Below, piece by piece: positions 8,255 through 17,099 of a stretch of 43,831 nt of DNA. Positions within the stretch are counted from its first letter, which is position 1. Each line of letters begins with the position of its first letter. The DNA is from Bacteroidia bacterium (GTDB lineage Bacteria > Bacteroidota > Bacteroidia > Cytophagales > Cyclobacteriaceae). Location of the stretch: assembly GCA_030430675.1 (NCBI GenBank), contig JAUIKU010000012.1, forward strand, positions 1-43,831, read 5' to 3'. Under the pieces are notes generated by a model, which was not told the DNA's origin, made no database searches, and saw only the letters and a list, made by a program, of their open reading frames with translations. Position numbers and translations under genes: made by a program.

Positions 8255-8980
8255 ATGCGAAACCTGGCCATCGATATGGGGAACTCCAGGGTAAAGGCAG
8301 GGCTTTTTGACAACTCCCGGTTGCAATCAGTGTTGTACGATCCTGAACCCGAAACACTTCCGGAATTGGTAGCAGCACAGGCTGTGGATCAGGTAATTGT
8401 CTGTTCGGTGGTATCCAACCTGCAAGATTTCGAAAAAGAAACCGGCCTGAGCGATGTTTACAAGTTAACTGCAGACCTGGAGTTACCTATAAGCAACCTG
8501 TATCAAACTCCCCGGACCCTGGGTATGGACCGACTGGCAGCAGCAGCTGGAGCACACTTCCTATACCCGGAGGAAAATTGCCTGGTAATTGATGCCGGTA
8601 CTACCATTACCTATGACCTAATTACCAACGAAGGAGCGTACTTAGGAGGAGGGATTAGCCCCGGATTGGGACTGCGATTCCAGTCATTGAACCAGCACAC
8701 CCGTCAGTTACCTCATCTAAGATCAACTAACCAGGAAGTCTCCCTGATTGGAAATAGTACCGAGTCATCGATTAAAAGTGGTGTTGTGAACGGGACAGTA
8801 GTCGAAATTGAGGGAATGATTCGTAGTTATGACGAAAAATTCTCAACTTTGAAAGTTATCATGTGTGGGGGAGATGCTACTTTCTTTGAAAGTCGGATAA
8901 AAGCCCCCATTTTTGTGAACCCTCACCTGGTATTAATCGGATTGAACAGTATTTTAATGTATCATGCTCGGAATAAGTAG
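8255..8980 (+). CDS. coaX: Type III pantothenate kinase
   Basis: Starting at the ATG at 8255 gives 241 residues beginning MRNLAIDMGNSRVKAGLF, the phosphate-1 motif of the ASKHA fold; the open frame from 8216 only adds a non-homologous tail. The other family motifs are present: the TPRTLGMDRLAAAAGA segment, VIDAGTTITYDLI and GGGISPGLGLRFQSLNQHT. CoaX phosphorylates pantothenate, the first step of coenzyme A synthesis; this class needs a monovalent cation such as K+ or ammonium. Its 3' end overlaps the next gene by 17 bases, so it heads an envelope-biogenesis block. Confidence 0.95.
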   Translation: MRNLAIDMGNSRVKAGLFDNSRLQSVLYDPEPETLPELVAAQAVDQVIVCSVVSNLQDFEKETGLSDVYKLTADLELPISNLYQTPRTLGMDRLAAAAGAHFLYPEENCLVIDAGTTITYDLITNEGAYLGGGISPGLGLRFQSLNQHTRQLPHLRSTNQEVSLIGNSTESSIKSGVVNGTVVEIEGMIRSYDEKFSTLKVIMCGGDATFFESRIKAPIFVNPHLVLIGLNSILMYHARNK

Positions 8981-10238
8981 GATAGCTGTTGTTGTAGCAT
9001 TAATTTTTTCGGTGTCAGGCCTCAGCGCTCAGAACACCTACAGTCCCTACAGTGTTTTTGGGATAGGAGATTTAAACAGCATGGACCTGGTGCCCAATAT
9101 AGCTATGGGTCGTGTAGGTATTAGCACCCCCAATCCCTTCCATTTGAACAACAAGAACCCCGCTTTGTTGCCCTATAACCGGGTGGTGGTATTTGAGTCA
9201 GCCGTCACCGTAGAGCAGAAGAAACTGAGCACCGACGCCCTGTCACAAGACAATTTTACCGGAGGTCTTGGCTACCTGGGGTTTGCCTTTCCGGTAGTCA
9301 GAGAGGTATGGACCATGAGTTTTGGTTTGATGCCATACAGCATTGTAAACTACGAGAGCAGGGAACTGGGTTTTGTCCCAGGAACCGAAACTCCTTTAAG
9401 TACCACATATACCGGTAGTGGAGGAGTGACACAGGCCTATTTTGCCAGTGGGATCAAGCTAACCAAAGGGCTGTCGGTGGGTCTCAGGGCGGCATATCTT
9501 TTTGGAAGTATCAAACAGGAGACGGAATTCTTTGTTGCGGAAACCAGCTTCAGGAGTGCGGACGTTTCAAAAAATGCCTTTTCTGATATTGCCTTCAGTC
9601 TGGGGGCAGCTTACAGCCTGGAATTGAGAAAAGATGAGAGCTATTTGAATTTTGGAATAACCTATGACCTGGGAGAAAATCAGACCGTGAAAAGGTTGGA
9701 ACAGTTGGAACGTAGAGATCTGAGCGGTGACCGACAGTCGCCTGACGATCCTCCCTACCTGGTAACCAATAATCTGAAGGGCAGTGTGGATTTTCCCGCC
9801 ACCGTGGGAATCGGAATTGGTTTCGAGAAAAGGTTGAAATGGACGGTGGCTGCGGACATAACACTGGGACAATGGTCTGACTATCGCAATTTTGATGGAG
9901 AAGATGTTGGCCTGAATGACCTGACAGCCATCGGAATTGGCGGAAGCTATTTACCCGATGCTTTTGCCGTAGGAAACTATCTTAACCGGGTCACCTACAT
10001 GGTTGGATTAAGGTATGAGAAGACCCCTTATCTGGTGAATGATCAGGAAATTAATGATTTTGGTATCAATTTTGGTGTAACACTACCGTTACAGACTATT
10101 TCCAGGCTGAGCTTGGCCTTTGAAGTAGGAGAGCGGGGCAGTACCGACCCTGGACTGATCCAGGAAAGATACTTTAGAGCTTATTTGGGAATTACTGTAA
10201 ACGACAATAAATGGTTTATTAGAAGAAAATTCGATTAA
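8964..10238 (+). CDS. Outer-membrane beta-barrel protein
   Basis: The 424-residue product has a signal peptide (about residues 1-22, ending GLSAQ) and then NTYSPYSVFGIGDL, a start typical of a Bacteroidota outer-membrane family found beside coaX and lptC. The body is rich in alternating amphipathic strands with aromatic residues, such as LSVGLRAAYLFGSI and YLNFGITYDLGE, and ends in an aromatic/charged strand. It resembles FadL/OmpP1-like or PorV-like barrels but I do not recognise a named family. It overlaps coaX by 17 bases and is followed after 2 bases by the TPR gene. Confidence 0.8.
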   Translation: MLGISRIAVVVALIFSVSGLSAQNTYSPYSVFGIGDLNSMDLVPNIAMGRVGISTPNPFHLNNKNPALLPYNRVVVFESAVTVEQKKLSTDALSQDNFTGGLGYLGFAFPVVREVWTMSFGLMPYSIVNYESRELGFVPGTETPLSTTYTGSGGVTQAYFASGIKLTKGLSVGLRAAYLFGSIKQETEFFVAETSFRSADVSKNAFSDIAFSLGAAYSLELRKDESYLNFGITYDLGENQTVKRLEQLERRDLSGDRQSPDDPPYLVTNNLKGSVDFPATVGIGIGFEKRLKWTVAADITLGQWSDYRNFDGEDVGLNDLTAIGIGGSYLPDAFAVGNYLNRVTYMVGLRYEKTPYLVNDQEINDFGINFGVTLPLQTISRLSLAFEVGERGSTDPGLIQERYFRAYLGITVNDNKWFIRRKFD

Positions 10239-10240
10239 AT

Positions 10241-11524
10241 ATGAAATTCCAGGCCTTATTGATGTTCCTAGTTATATTGATCTCTGGCTTACCGGTTGTT
10301 GCTCAAAACGGCTGGAACTGGCCCGAGGACCGGGCTACCGCAATGGAAAAGAATGCCCTCTATACCGATGCCATGAAGCTCGATAACTATCCGGAGGCCC
10401 TAAAGAATCTGACCTGGCTGTTTGAAAATGCCCCGGATCTCAACCCATCCATCTATATCAATGGTCAGAAGATCTATGAGCAGCTTTCGGAACAGGATGC
10501 TGAGAAGAAAACAGCTTACCAGGAAAAGGCCTTGGAAATGTACGACCTAAGGATCAAGTATTTTAACAAAGAGGCTCAGGTACTGAACAGGAAGGCCTCA
10601 ACCGCCTACAAGTATTATCGCAATAATCCTGAAAAATATCCCGAATTGCTGGACTTATTTGAAAAGGCCCTGGAATTAAACGGCAGTAAGTTGTACGATG
10701 GTAATACCATTGCCTACATGGATATTATCAGGCGTTATGAAAAAGGAGCCGGAGATTTGTCCGATGAGGAGATTCTGGAGCGGTATGATAAGATTACCGA
10801 GGTACTGTCGCAAAAGCAAGGAGAGAATATCGAATCCATGCAAAGCAAGATTGATGAGATGCTGCTGGAAGTAATCGATGTTGATTGTGACTATGTAGAG
10901 ACCATTATGGGAGAGAAACTCATATCCGAGCCAGACAATATTAAATTGGCCAAGCGGATCATCCAACTTTCCCTGAGTGGGAAATGTGCCGACAGCGAAG
11001 TGTTTATGTTAGCAGCAAAGACTGTATTTGAAGAAGAACCGAACCATGGAATGGCCAAGGTAATTGCCCTTAAATGCAAGGGAAACGGAGACAATCAATG
11101 CGCGGAAGAATACCTGAGCAAAGCCTTGGAACTAACTGAAAATGACCTTGAAAAAGGTGAGGTTTATATGTTGTTAGGTGCCATGAGAGCCAATGCAGGA
11201 GCCCTTTCACAGGCGAGGGGTTATTTTCGTCAGGCCGCCACTGCAGATCCGTCATTGGTGGGGAAAGCGTATACCAGTATCGGCAACCTTTATTTCGGCA
11301 GTTATGACGATTGCCGGCAAGGTCAGAGCAAGGTTGATGACCGGGGCTGCTATCTGGCAGCTTATGAAATGTACCAGAAAGCCGGTAACAACTCGGCCAT
11401 GGAACGGGCACAGCAGCAATTCCCGTCCAAGGAGGAAGTATTCCTGGAAGGAAAAGCTGTGGGCGATGCACTTTCCGTGGGTTGCTGGATTGGTGAAAGT
11501 GTAACCATCCGGACCAGGGATTAA
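10241..11524 (+). CDS. Periplasmic TPR protein
   Basis: This 427-residue protein has a signal peptide (about 1-21, MKFQALLMFLVILISGLPVV then AQ). A mature region rich in helical repeats follows: AMKLDNYPEALKNLTWLFEN near the N terminus and EEYLSKALELTENDLEKGEV, AMRANAGALSQARGYFRQAA further on. The last 60 residues contain several cysteines (DDCRQGQSKVDDRGC, GCWIGES) that may form disulphides. It lies 2 bases after the outer-membrane protein gene, in the conserved coaX-lptC neighbourhood, so a role in assembly of outer-membrane components is plausible but undemonstrated. Confidence 0.8.
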   Translation: MKFQALLMFLVILISGLPVVAQNGWNWPEDRATAMEKNALYTDAMKLDNYPEALKNLTWLFENAPDLNPSIYINGQKIYEQLSEQDAEKKTAYQEKALEMYDLRIKYFNKEAQVLNRKASTAYKYYRNNPEKYPELLDLFEKALELNGSKLYDGNTIAYMDIIRRYEKGAGDLSDEEILERYDKITEVLSQKQGENIESMQSKIDEMLLEVIDVDCDYVETIMGEKLISEPDNIKLAKRIIQLSLSGKCADSEVFMLAAKTVFEEEPNHGMAKVIALKCKGNGDNQCAEEYLSKALELTENDLEKGEVYMLLGAMRANAGALSQARGYFRQAATADPSLVGKAYTSIGNLYFGSYDDCRQGQSKVDDRGCYLAAYEMYQKAGNNSAMERAQQQFPSKEEVFLEGKAVGDALSVGCWIGESVTIRTRD

Positions 11525-11572
11525 GCCATACTAGTTTATTTCAGCTAACCTTAAAGCTGCAAATGTCAACCA

Positions 11573-12121
11573 ATGATCAACGAAAAAGTAAATTCTGTTT
11601 ATCTGAAGTTGGCAAGTTCACTGCTATTAATGATAATGGTGTGCTGTTCCGATACCCAGGAACAGTTAGATGAAAGAGACGTGTATGACGGGGCGTTTCA
11701 CGAGGTGGAAGGCCTTAAGTTGTGGTACAGTGACTCAGCGGTGGTCAGGCTGATGTTGCAGGCTGATAAGCTCCAGGAATTTGAGAATGGTGACCAGGAA
11801 TACCCGGATGGTATTTACATTGAGTTTTATGGTAAAGATACCGTTAAAACTTCCACCCTGGAGGCGGACCAGGCCTACTTCAACAGTGATGAAAACGTTT
11901 ACCGGGCAGTGGGAAATGTAAAGCTGGTGAGCCTGGAAAAAAATCAAAAGCTGAGCACAGAAGAACTTTTTTGGAGCAGGAAAGACCAGCGGGTATATAC
12001 CGAGAAATTTGTGATCATTGAGACCGGAGAAGATGTGCTGCATGGACAGGGACTTACTGCCGCACAGGATTTTAGCAGTTATCGGATCCTAAAACCTACC
12101 GGTGAGCTGGGCCTGGATTAA
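11573..12121 (+). CDS. lptC: LPS export ABC transporter periplasmic protein LptC
   Basis: The 182-residue product has one N-terminal hydrophobic segment (about 10-25, with two cysteines at the end; the lipobox is poor). An OstA/LptC-like beta-jellyroll domain follows: YSDSAVVRLMLQADKLQEFE, YIEFYGKDTVKTSTLEADQA, VYRAVGNVKLVSLEKNQKL and FWSRKDQRVYTEKFVIIETG. LptC receives LPS from LptB2FG and passes it to LptA across the periplasm. Position between the TPR and CNNM genes is the usual one in Cytophagales. Sequence similarity to proteobacterial LptC is low, so the name rests on fold motifs and context. Confidence 0.85.
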   Translation: MINEKVNSVYLKLASSLLLMIMVCCSDTQEQLDERDVYDGAFHEVEGLKLWYSDSAVVRLMLQADKLQEFENGDQEYPDGIYIEFYGKDTVKTSTLEADQAYFNSDENVYRAVGNVKLVSLEKNQKLSTEELFWSRKDQRVYTEKFVIIETGEDVLHGQGLTAAQDFSSYRILKPTGELGLD

Positions 12122-12158
12122 CTAAAAAGCAAATTTATCTGGAATATAAGCTAATCTG

Positions 12159-12314
12159 TTGAACACCATAATTCTTAGTCTTTCCACAGCCATTTTTATT
12201 ATCGCCGTACATCAGACCATTAAATTTGGGCTGGCTTACAGCTATTGGATCTTTATGTTCAGCATTGTATTACTTTTGTGGTATAACTATCGCAAACAGA
12301 AGAACAACCAATAG
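12159..12314 (+). CDS. Small 51-residue membrane protein, TTG start
   Basis: Between lptC and the CNNM gene a frame starts with TTG at 12159 and ends with TAG at 12312-12314. It encodes 51 residues: NTIILSLSTAIFIIAVHQTI, a short polar-aromatic turn (KFGLAYSYW), a second hydrophobic segment IFMFSIVLLLWYNY and the basic tail RKQKNNQ. Two short helices with a positive C-terminal end indicate an inner-membrane protein. There is no in-frame ATG except residue 33, so TTG is the probable start. The coding-like composition and position argue for a real gene that ORF finders can miss. Function is unknown. Confidence 0.65.
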   Translation: MNTIILSLSTAIFIIAVHQTIKFGLAYSYWIFMFSIVLLLWYNYRKQKNNQ

Positions 12315-12369
12315 TGCAGTTCGAAGTGACTAAAATTTCTTATTTTCCCTAAAAATTAGCTATGAAATA

Positions 12370-13650
12370 ATGGAGTACAGCAACCTTTCCATAGTGCTGA
12401 TATCCCTGATATTTTCTGCCGTATTTTCCGGTATTGAGATTGCCTTTGTGTCGTCGGATAAGCTGCATTTGGAACTATTGGGCCAACAGGGATCAATCAC
12501 CGGCAAAGTGCTGTCCAGATTTTCCAAAAAGCCTTCGCGTTTCATCGCTACCACCCTGGTGGGAAATACCGTGGCATTAGTTATTTACGGCATTTTCATG
12601 GCAGCTATTTTAGAACCCATTCTGGCCCGGGCCTTGCCTGTGGGGTTGAACAATGACGGGCTGGTACTGTTGTTACAGACAATTCTGGCCACATTGCTGG
12701 TATTGATCACCGCAGAGTTTACCCCCAAAAGCCTGTTTATGATCAATCCACATAAAATGCTGAGACTGTTTGCCCTGCCAATGCAATTGATCTATTGGAT
12801 CATGCAACCGGTGGTATTGGTGGTGGTTACCCTGTCCAAATTGATGATTGTAAAAGTACTGAGGCTGGAATATTCTGAGGACAAGCCCGTTTTCGGACTG
12901 ACAGATCTAAACAATTACCTCCTGAAGCTTACGGAAAACGCCGAGGATGCCAGGGTAGAAGTGGACACTAAAATATTTAACAATGCCCTGGAATTTAAAA
13001 CAGTAAGGGTGAGAGAGTGTATGATACCCAGAACGGAGATCGTGGCAGTGGATATAGAAGACACCATAGATGATCTAAAGAAAGCGTTTATTGAGAGTGG
13101 CCATTCAAAAATCCTGATATATAAAGAGACCATAGACGATATCATCGGTTATTGCAGCTCTCAGGAACTATTTAAAAAGCCCGAATCAATTGAGAAAATA
13201 CTGTCGCCGATTATCATCGTACCGGAAACCCTGTTAGCCAATGAACTCATGATACAATTCATCAACGAAAGAAAAAGCCTGGCACTGGTGGTTGATGAAT
13301 TCGGTGGTACCTCGGGGATCGTAAGCATTGAAGATATTATCGAGGAAATATTCGGAGAGATTCAGGATGAGCATGATGACGAGGACCTGGTGGAACAAAA
13401 GACCGGAGAAAATACCTATTTGCTCAGCGCCAGACATGAGATTGATTACCTGAACGAAACTTACCACTGGAATATTCCCGAGGGTGACTACGATACCCTT
13501 GGTGGATACATCCTGTCGGTGTATGAAGATATTCCCGATCTAAACCAGGTAATTGAAATTCCCCCTTTTACCTTTACCATTACTTCCCTGCAGGATACCA
13601 GGATCGATGTGGTTCGCATGAACATCAAACCCAAGCCAGGAAAGCCCTAA
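12370..13650 (+). CDS. Hemolysin-family (CNNM/CBS/CorC_HlyC) membrane protein
   Basis: The 426-residue protein shows the full order of this family. An N-terminal CNNM (DUF21) membrane domain spans about residues 1-180 with the FSGIEIAFVSSDKL motif. A CBS pair follows from about 200 to 325 (RECMIPRTEIVAVDIEDT, then LALVVDEFGGTSGIVSIEDI) and a CorC_HlyC domain lies near 345-420 (YLNETYHWNIPEGDYDTLGG). Relatives include MpfA/CorC, linked to Mg2+ extrusion, and GldE of gliding Bacteroidota. The context gives no proof of gliding here, so a Mg2+/metal efflux role is the safer call. ATG start 8 bases after an in-frame stop. Confidence 0.92.
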   Translation: MEYSNLSIVLISLIFSAVFSGIEIAFVSSDKLHLELLGQQGSITGKVLSRFSKKPSRFIATTLVGNTVALVIYGIFMAAILEPILARALPVGLNNDGLVLLLQTILATLLVLITAEFTPKSLFMINPHKMLRLFALPMQLIYWIMQPVVLVVVTLSKLMIVKVLRLEYSEDKPVFGLTDLNNYLLKLTENAEDARVEVDTKIFNNALEFKTVRVRECMIPRTEIVAVDIEDTIDDLKKAFIESGHSKILIYKETIDDIIGYCSSQELFKKPESIEKILSPIIIVPETLLANELMIQFINERKSLALVVDEFGGTSGIVSIEDIIEEIFGEIQDEHDDEDLVEQKTGENTYLLSARHEIDYLNETYHWNIPEGDYDTLGGYILSVYEDIPDLNQVIEIPPFTFTITSLQDTRIDVVRMNIKPKPGKP

Positions 13651-13666
13651 GTTTCAAGGTAATCCG

Positions 13667-13696
13667 TTGATTTTGACTTTTTATTGATTAATTTTG
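13667..13696 (+). promoter_or_regulatory. Sigma-A promoter for ppiD
   Basis: A TTG at 13667-13669 and a TAATTTTG box at 13689-13696, with a spacer of 19 bases, match the Bacteroidota -33/-7 consensus (TTG, TAnnTTTG) well. Transcription would start near 13702, giving a leader of about 25 bases before the ATG at 13728. Confidence 0.65.
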
Positions 13697-13727
13697 CCGT
13701 TCTTTATCAAGTGAAAAAACTGAGATC

Positions 13728-15836
13728 ATGGCATTGATTAACAAGTTAAGGAACAAGATGGGTACCGTTATCGTGGTTGCGGTAGGTTTTGCCATAGTTT
13801 CTTTTGTGTTGGCTGATTTACTGGGCCCTAACTCCACCCTGTTCGGTGGTCAGGACAATACGGTTGGTGAAATAGCCGGTCAAACGGTAATGGTACAGGA
13901 ATACCAGAACGCCATTGATGTAATGTCCGATAAGTTTACCATGAGAAACGGACGACGTCCCTCAGACCTTGAGAACAATACCATCAGGGAACAGGCCTGG
14001 GAAATGTTAATTTCGGAGATTGCCTTTAGCGAACAATTCCGGGAACTGGGGCTGGTGGTAACCGAAGAAGAAGAGGTTGACATGGTGCAGGGAAAGAATA
14101 TATCACCGGAACTGGTTTCGGCTTTTACCAATCCCGAGACCGGCGAATTCGATAAGACCAGCATTGTGCAGTTTTTAAGTAACCTAAGTAACATGCCGGT
14201 GCAAAACCAGGCCATGTGGTATAGCATGGAAGAGGATATTGTTACCGGACGCCGCCGGGTAAAATACGATAACCTGCTGGTGAAATCGAGTTACGCTACC
14301 CTGGAAGAGTCCAAAAGACTTTATGAAGAGCAAACGGCAGTAGCTGAAGTTAAGTACCTGTATGTACCATACTATTCGGTGGGTGATTCTGCGGTTGCCG
14401 TCACCGATTCCGAATTACAATCGTATTTGAAAGAGCATGCTGCGGAATACCAGATAGAGGAGAGCCGTTCCATGAAATATGTGACCTTCCCGGTATTACC
14501 CTCGGCTTCAGACTCACTTGATTTCCAACAGGAGTTAGCCGAGATCAAACAGGAGTTTGCCAGTATCAGTGATGATTCAATTTACGCTCAGGCAAATACG
14601 GAGTTTGGAACAGGTTTCCGAAGTTATACTGTGGATGCATTGCCGGAAATCCTGCAAGTGGACTATGAAAATCTTACCCCGGGAGCGGTGTACGGGCCGT
14701 TTGTTGAGAACGATTATTACAACCTGTACAAAATTTCCGCAGAAGTTGAAGATACGGTTTACGCCGCCAGGGCCAGCCATATTCTGTTTAAAGGTGAGGA
14801 TGATAGCGATGAGGCCAAGGCACAGGCCAGGAGAGATGCCCAGGCGGTATTACAACAAATAAAGAATGGGGCGGATTTTGGCGAAATGGCCCAGCAGCAC
14901 GGTACCGATGGTACTGCCACCAGGGGTGGTGATTTGGGATGGTTCCGGGAAGGAGCCATGGTAGCTCCATTTCAGGAAGCGGTTTTCGGAGCAAGCCAAC
15001 CGGGACTGCTGCCCAGCCTGGTGGAGACCGACTTTGGTTACCATATTATTGATGTTACCGAGGTCAAGACCAACCAGGTATTTAAAATAGCCACCATTAG
15101 CCGATTATTAATAGCCAGTGATCAGACCCGTGATGAGGCATTTAGAAAAGCGGACTTTTTTGCCGGCACTTCCGGGAATCTTCAGGAATTTGAGGCAAAT
15201 GCCCAAAGTGAAGACATACTGATTCAGGAAGCACCCAATGTGGATCAAAACGCCAGACGGTTTGGTACATTGGGCAATGCCCGGTCTGTAGTAAGTTGGT
15301 TGTTCAGATCTGCCAGTATTGGAAAAGTTTCGGAAGTATATGAGGTAGATGACAATTACGTAGTGGCAGTAATGACAGGAAAATCCGAAAAAGGAACTGC
15401 TTCGCTGGAAGCCGTAAGAAATGAGATCACAGTAAAGGTCAAAAACAGGAAAAAGGCCGACATCATAATTCAGCAGCTAAACGAATCTACCGGCGAACTG
15501 GAATCCATGGCATCGACCTATGGACCGGATGCGGTAGTGCATTCCAGTAGTGACCTTAAGTTGACCAGCAATTCATTACCCAATGTCGGATTCGCACCGG
15601 AAGCGGTAGGGGTTGCATTTGCGCTGGAAAGCGGGGAGCGAAGTAGCCCCGTGACCACGGATAACGGGGTAGTGATTTTGGAGATGATATCCTTGACTCC
15701 TGCGCCCCAGATCGCAGACTATTCCATGTACAAACAACAATTGTCACAGCAATATGAAAGCAATGTGGGCTTTAATATTGTCAATGCAGTAAAGGAGAAT
15801 GCGGATATTGATGATCGCAGGTATAAGTTCTTCTAG
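13728..15836 (+). CDS. ppiD: Periplasmic peptidylprolyl isomerase, PpiD/SurA type
   Basis: The 702-residue protein has one N-terminal transmembrane helix (about 12-32) and then a SurA_N-like chaperone region. A parvulin-type rotamase domain occupies about residues 344-446 (ASHILFKGEDDSDEAKAQAR, ADFGEMAQQHGTDGTATRGG, DLGWFREGAMVAPFQEAVF). A second SurA-like chaperone region follows. This is the PpiD layout: an inner-membrane anchored chaperone at the Sec exit that helps outer-membrane proteins fold. It has its own good promoter and follows the CNNM gene by 77 bases. The gene name follows architecture rather than close identity. Confidence 0.9.
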   Translation: MALINKLRNKMGTVIVVAVGFAIVSFVLADLLGPNSTLFGGQDNTVGEIAGQTVMVQEYQNAIDVMSDKFTMRNGRRPSDLENNTIREQAWEMLISEIAFSEQFRELGLVVTEEEEVDMVQGKNISPELVSAFTNPETGEFDKTSIVQFLSNLSNMPVQNQAMWYSMEEDIVTGRRRVKYDNLLVKSSYATLEESKRLYEEQTAVAEVKYLYVPYYSVGDSAVAVTDSELQSYLKEHAAEYQIEESRSMKYVTFPVLPSASDSLDFQQELAEIKQEFASISDDSIYAQANTEFGTGFRSYTVDALPEILQVDYENLTPGAVYGPFVENDYYNLYKISAEVEDTVYAARASHILFKGEDDSDEAKAQARRDAQAVLQQIKNGADFGEMAQQHGTDGTATRGGDLGWFREGAMVAPFQEAVFGASQPGLLPSLVETDFGYHIIDVTEVKTNQVFKIATISRLLIASDQTRDEAFRKADFFAGTSGNLQEFEANAQSEDILIQEAPNVDQNARRFGTLGNARSVVSWLFRSASIGKVSEVYEVDDNYVVAVMTGKSEKGTASLEAVRNEITVKVKNRKKADIIIQQLNESTGELESMASTYGPDAVVHSSSDLKLTSNSLPNVGFAPEAVGVAFALESGERSSPVTTDNGVVILEMISLTPAPQIADYSMYKQQLSQQYESNVGFNIVNAVKENADIDDRRYKFF

Positions 15837-15858
15837 TTAATCAATAGAAAAAGAAAAC

Positions 15859-16125
15859 ATGGACTTACCGAAGTCCAGGGAAGATTTCATTCGAATATTA
15901 GACCAGGAGCACCAATGGCCTAGCTGGTACCTTTTCAAATTTATTGTACCCAGGGGCAAAGAGGATTTGGTAGTGGCACTTTTTCCCGATGGCAAGACAT
16001 CTATAAAATCATCTTCGAAAGGGAACTACCGCAGTGTTACCAGCAAAGTTATGATGTCATCGGCTGAGGAGGTACTTGAAATTTACGAAAAGGCTGGCCA
16101 TATTGAAGGAGTTCTGGCCCTGTAA
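15859..16125 (+). CDS. DUF493 (YbeD-like) protein
   Basis: The 88-residue product matches the DUF493 family, a ferredoxin-like alpha/beta fold related to ACT domains. Typical parts are the N-terminal [19 protein letters not shown] and a central [23 protein letters not shown]493 members are thought to be small regulatory or ligand-sensing proteins, and the E. coli YbeD role is not settled. It sits between ppiD and the pterin dehydratase gene with 4 bases between its stop and the next start, suggesting co-translation. Confidence 0.75.
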   Translation: MDLPKSREDFIRILDQEHQWPSWYLFKFIVPRGKEDLVVALFPDGKTSIKSSSKGNYRSVTSKVMMSSAEEVLEIYEKAGHIEGVLAL

Positions 16126-16129
16126 ACCT

Positions 16130-16363
16130 ATGTGGAAAGAAGAAGATAACAAGCTTACCCGTACTTTCGAGTTCAGCAATTTTGTGGATGCCTTCGGTTT
16201 TATGAGCAAAGTTGCTTTACTGGCTGAAAAAATGGATCACCATCCAAATTGGAGTAATGTCTACAACCAGGTAACCATTGCCCTATCGACTCATGATCAG
16301 GGTAACATTGTAACCGACAAGGACCGAAAGCTGGCGGCGGCAATTGACCAATTACTAGATTAA
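16130..16363 (+). CDS. phhB: 4a-hydroxytetrahydrobiopterin dehydratase, short form
   Basis: The 77-residue product, counted from the ATG at 16130, begins [18 protein letters not shown]. It carries the PCD active-site signature [13 protein letters not shown] and the [13 protein letters not shown] segment. PCD dehydrates the 4a-carbinolamine during pterin-dependent hydroxylation; in bacteria it may also act as a pterin-recycling or transcription-coupled factor. Compared with the usual 95-110 residues, the N-terminal helix is missing. The open frame extends back to 16076, but that extension overlaps the DUF493 gene and lacks family similarity, so the short start is preferred. No aromatic amino-acid hydroxylase gene is nearby. 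Confidence 0.85.
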   Translation: MWKEEDNKLTRTFEFSNFVDAFGFMSKVALLAEKMDHHPNWSNVYNQVTIALSTHDQGNIVTDKDRKLAAAIDQLLD

Positions 16364-16408
16364 ATCTGCCGTTTGGCAACATTTAACCAGGAGTGACTAT
16401 CTTTGGAT

Positions 16409-17086
16409 ATGCAGTCACCCGTCCGGCTATACCTGGTTCCTACCCCTATTGGAAATTTACAGGATATTACATTGCGGGCACTGGAGGTGTTAAGAGAAGT
16501 TGACACCATTTTGGCGGAGGATACCCGAACCTCATCGAAGCTGCTCAAGCACTATCAAATCAACAACTCCCTGGAAAGCTTTCACGCATTCAATGAGCAC
16601 AAGAAGCTAACCAGTTTAATTGACCGGCTGAGCAAGGGTGAAACCATGGCTTTGATTTCCGATGCGGGGACCCCATCAATTTCAGATCCCGGATTTTTGC
16701 TGGTGAGAGCCTGTCACGAAAACCAGATCCCGGTGGAATGTCTGCCGGGACCTACCGCCCTGATCCCGGCTTTGGTCAATTCTGCCCTGCCCAGCGACCG
16801 GTTTGTATTTGAGGGGTTCCTCCCGGCAAAAAAGGGCAGGAAAACCCGGTTGCAAGCCATTAAGGAAGAGAATAAAACGGTGATTCTGTACGAATCTCCC
16901 CATCGACTGCTTAAAACACTCACACAGCTCAGCGAAGAGCTGGGAGGTGACAGACAGGCTTCCATTTCCAGGGAATTGACCAAGATACACCAGGAAACGG
17001 TAAATGGATCCCTGACGGAGTTAATTGAATATTATAACAATAATACAGTAAAGGGTGAATTGGTCATCGTTATCGCGGGTAAATAA
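16409..17086 (+). CDS. rsmI: 16S rRNA 2'-O-ribose C1402 methyltransferase
   Basis: The product of about 225 residues is RsmI, which methylates the ribose of C1402 in 16S rRNA. The tetrapyrrole-methylase fold is seen in LYLVPTPIGNLQDITLRALE, AEDTRTSSKLLKHYQI, and ISDAGTPSISDPGFLL. An AGGAG stretch at 16389-16393 lies 9 bases before a TTG at 16403, which would add two residues; the ATG at 16409 is the family-typical start, but either is possible. The short C-terminal end is normal for Bacteroidota members. lnt follows 13 bases after the stop. Confidence 0.95.
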   Translation: MQSPVRLYLVPTPIGNLQDITLRALEVLREVDTILAEDTRTSSKLLKHYQINNSLESFHAFNEHKKLTSLIDRLSKGETMALISDAGTPSISDPGFLLVRACHENQIPVECLPGPTALIPALVNSALPSDRFVFEGFLPAKKGRKTRLQAIKEENKTVILYESPHRLLKTLTQLSEELGGDRQASISRELTKIHQETVNGSLTELIEYYNNNTVKGELVIVIAGK

Positions 17087-17099
17087 TCTTCCTGTCAAC

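Noticed and set aside
11070-11471. 133-residue minus-strand frame
   Set aside because: Lies inside the periplasmic TPR gene and is rich in Pro/Trp/His as expected of a shadow frame.
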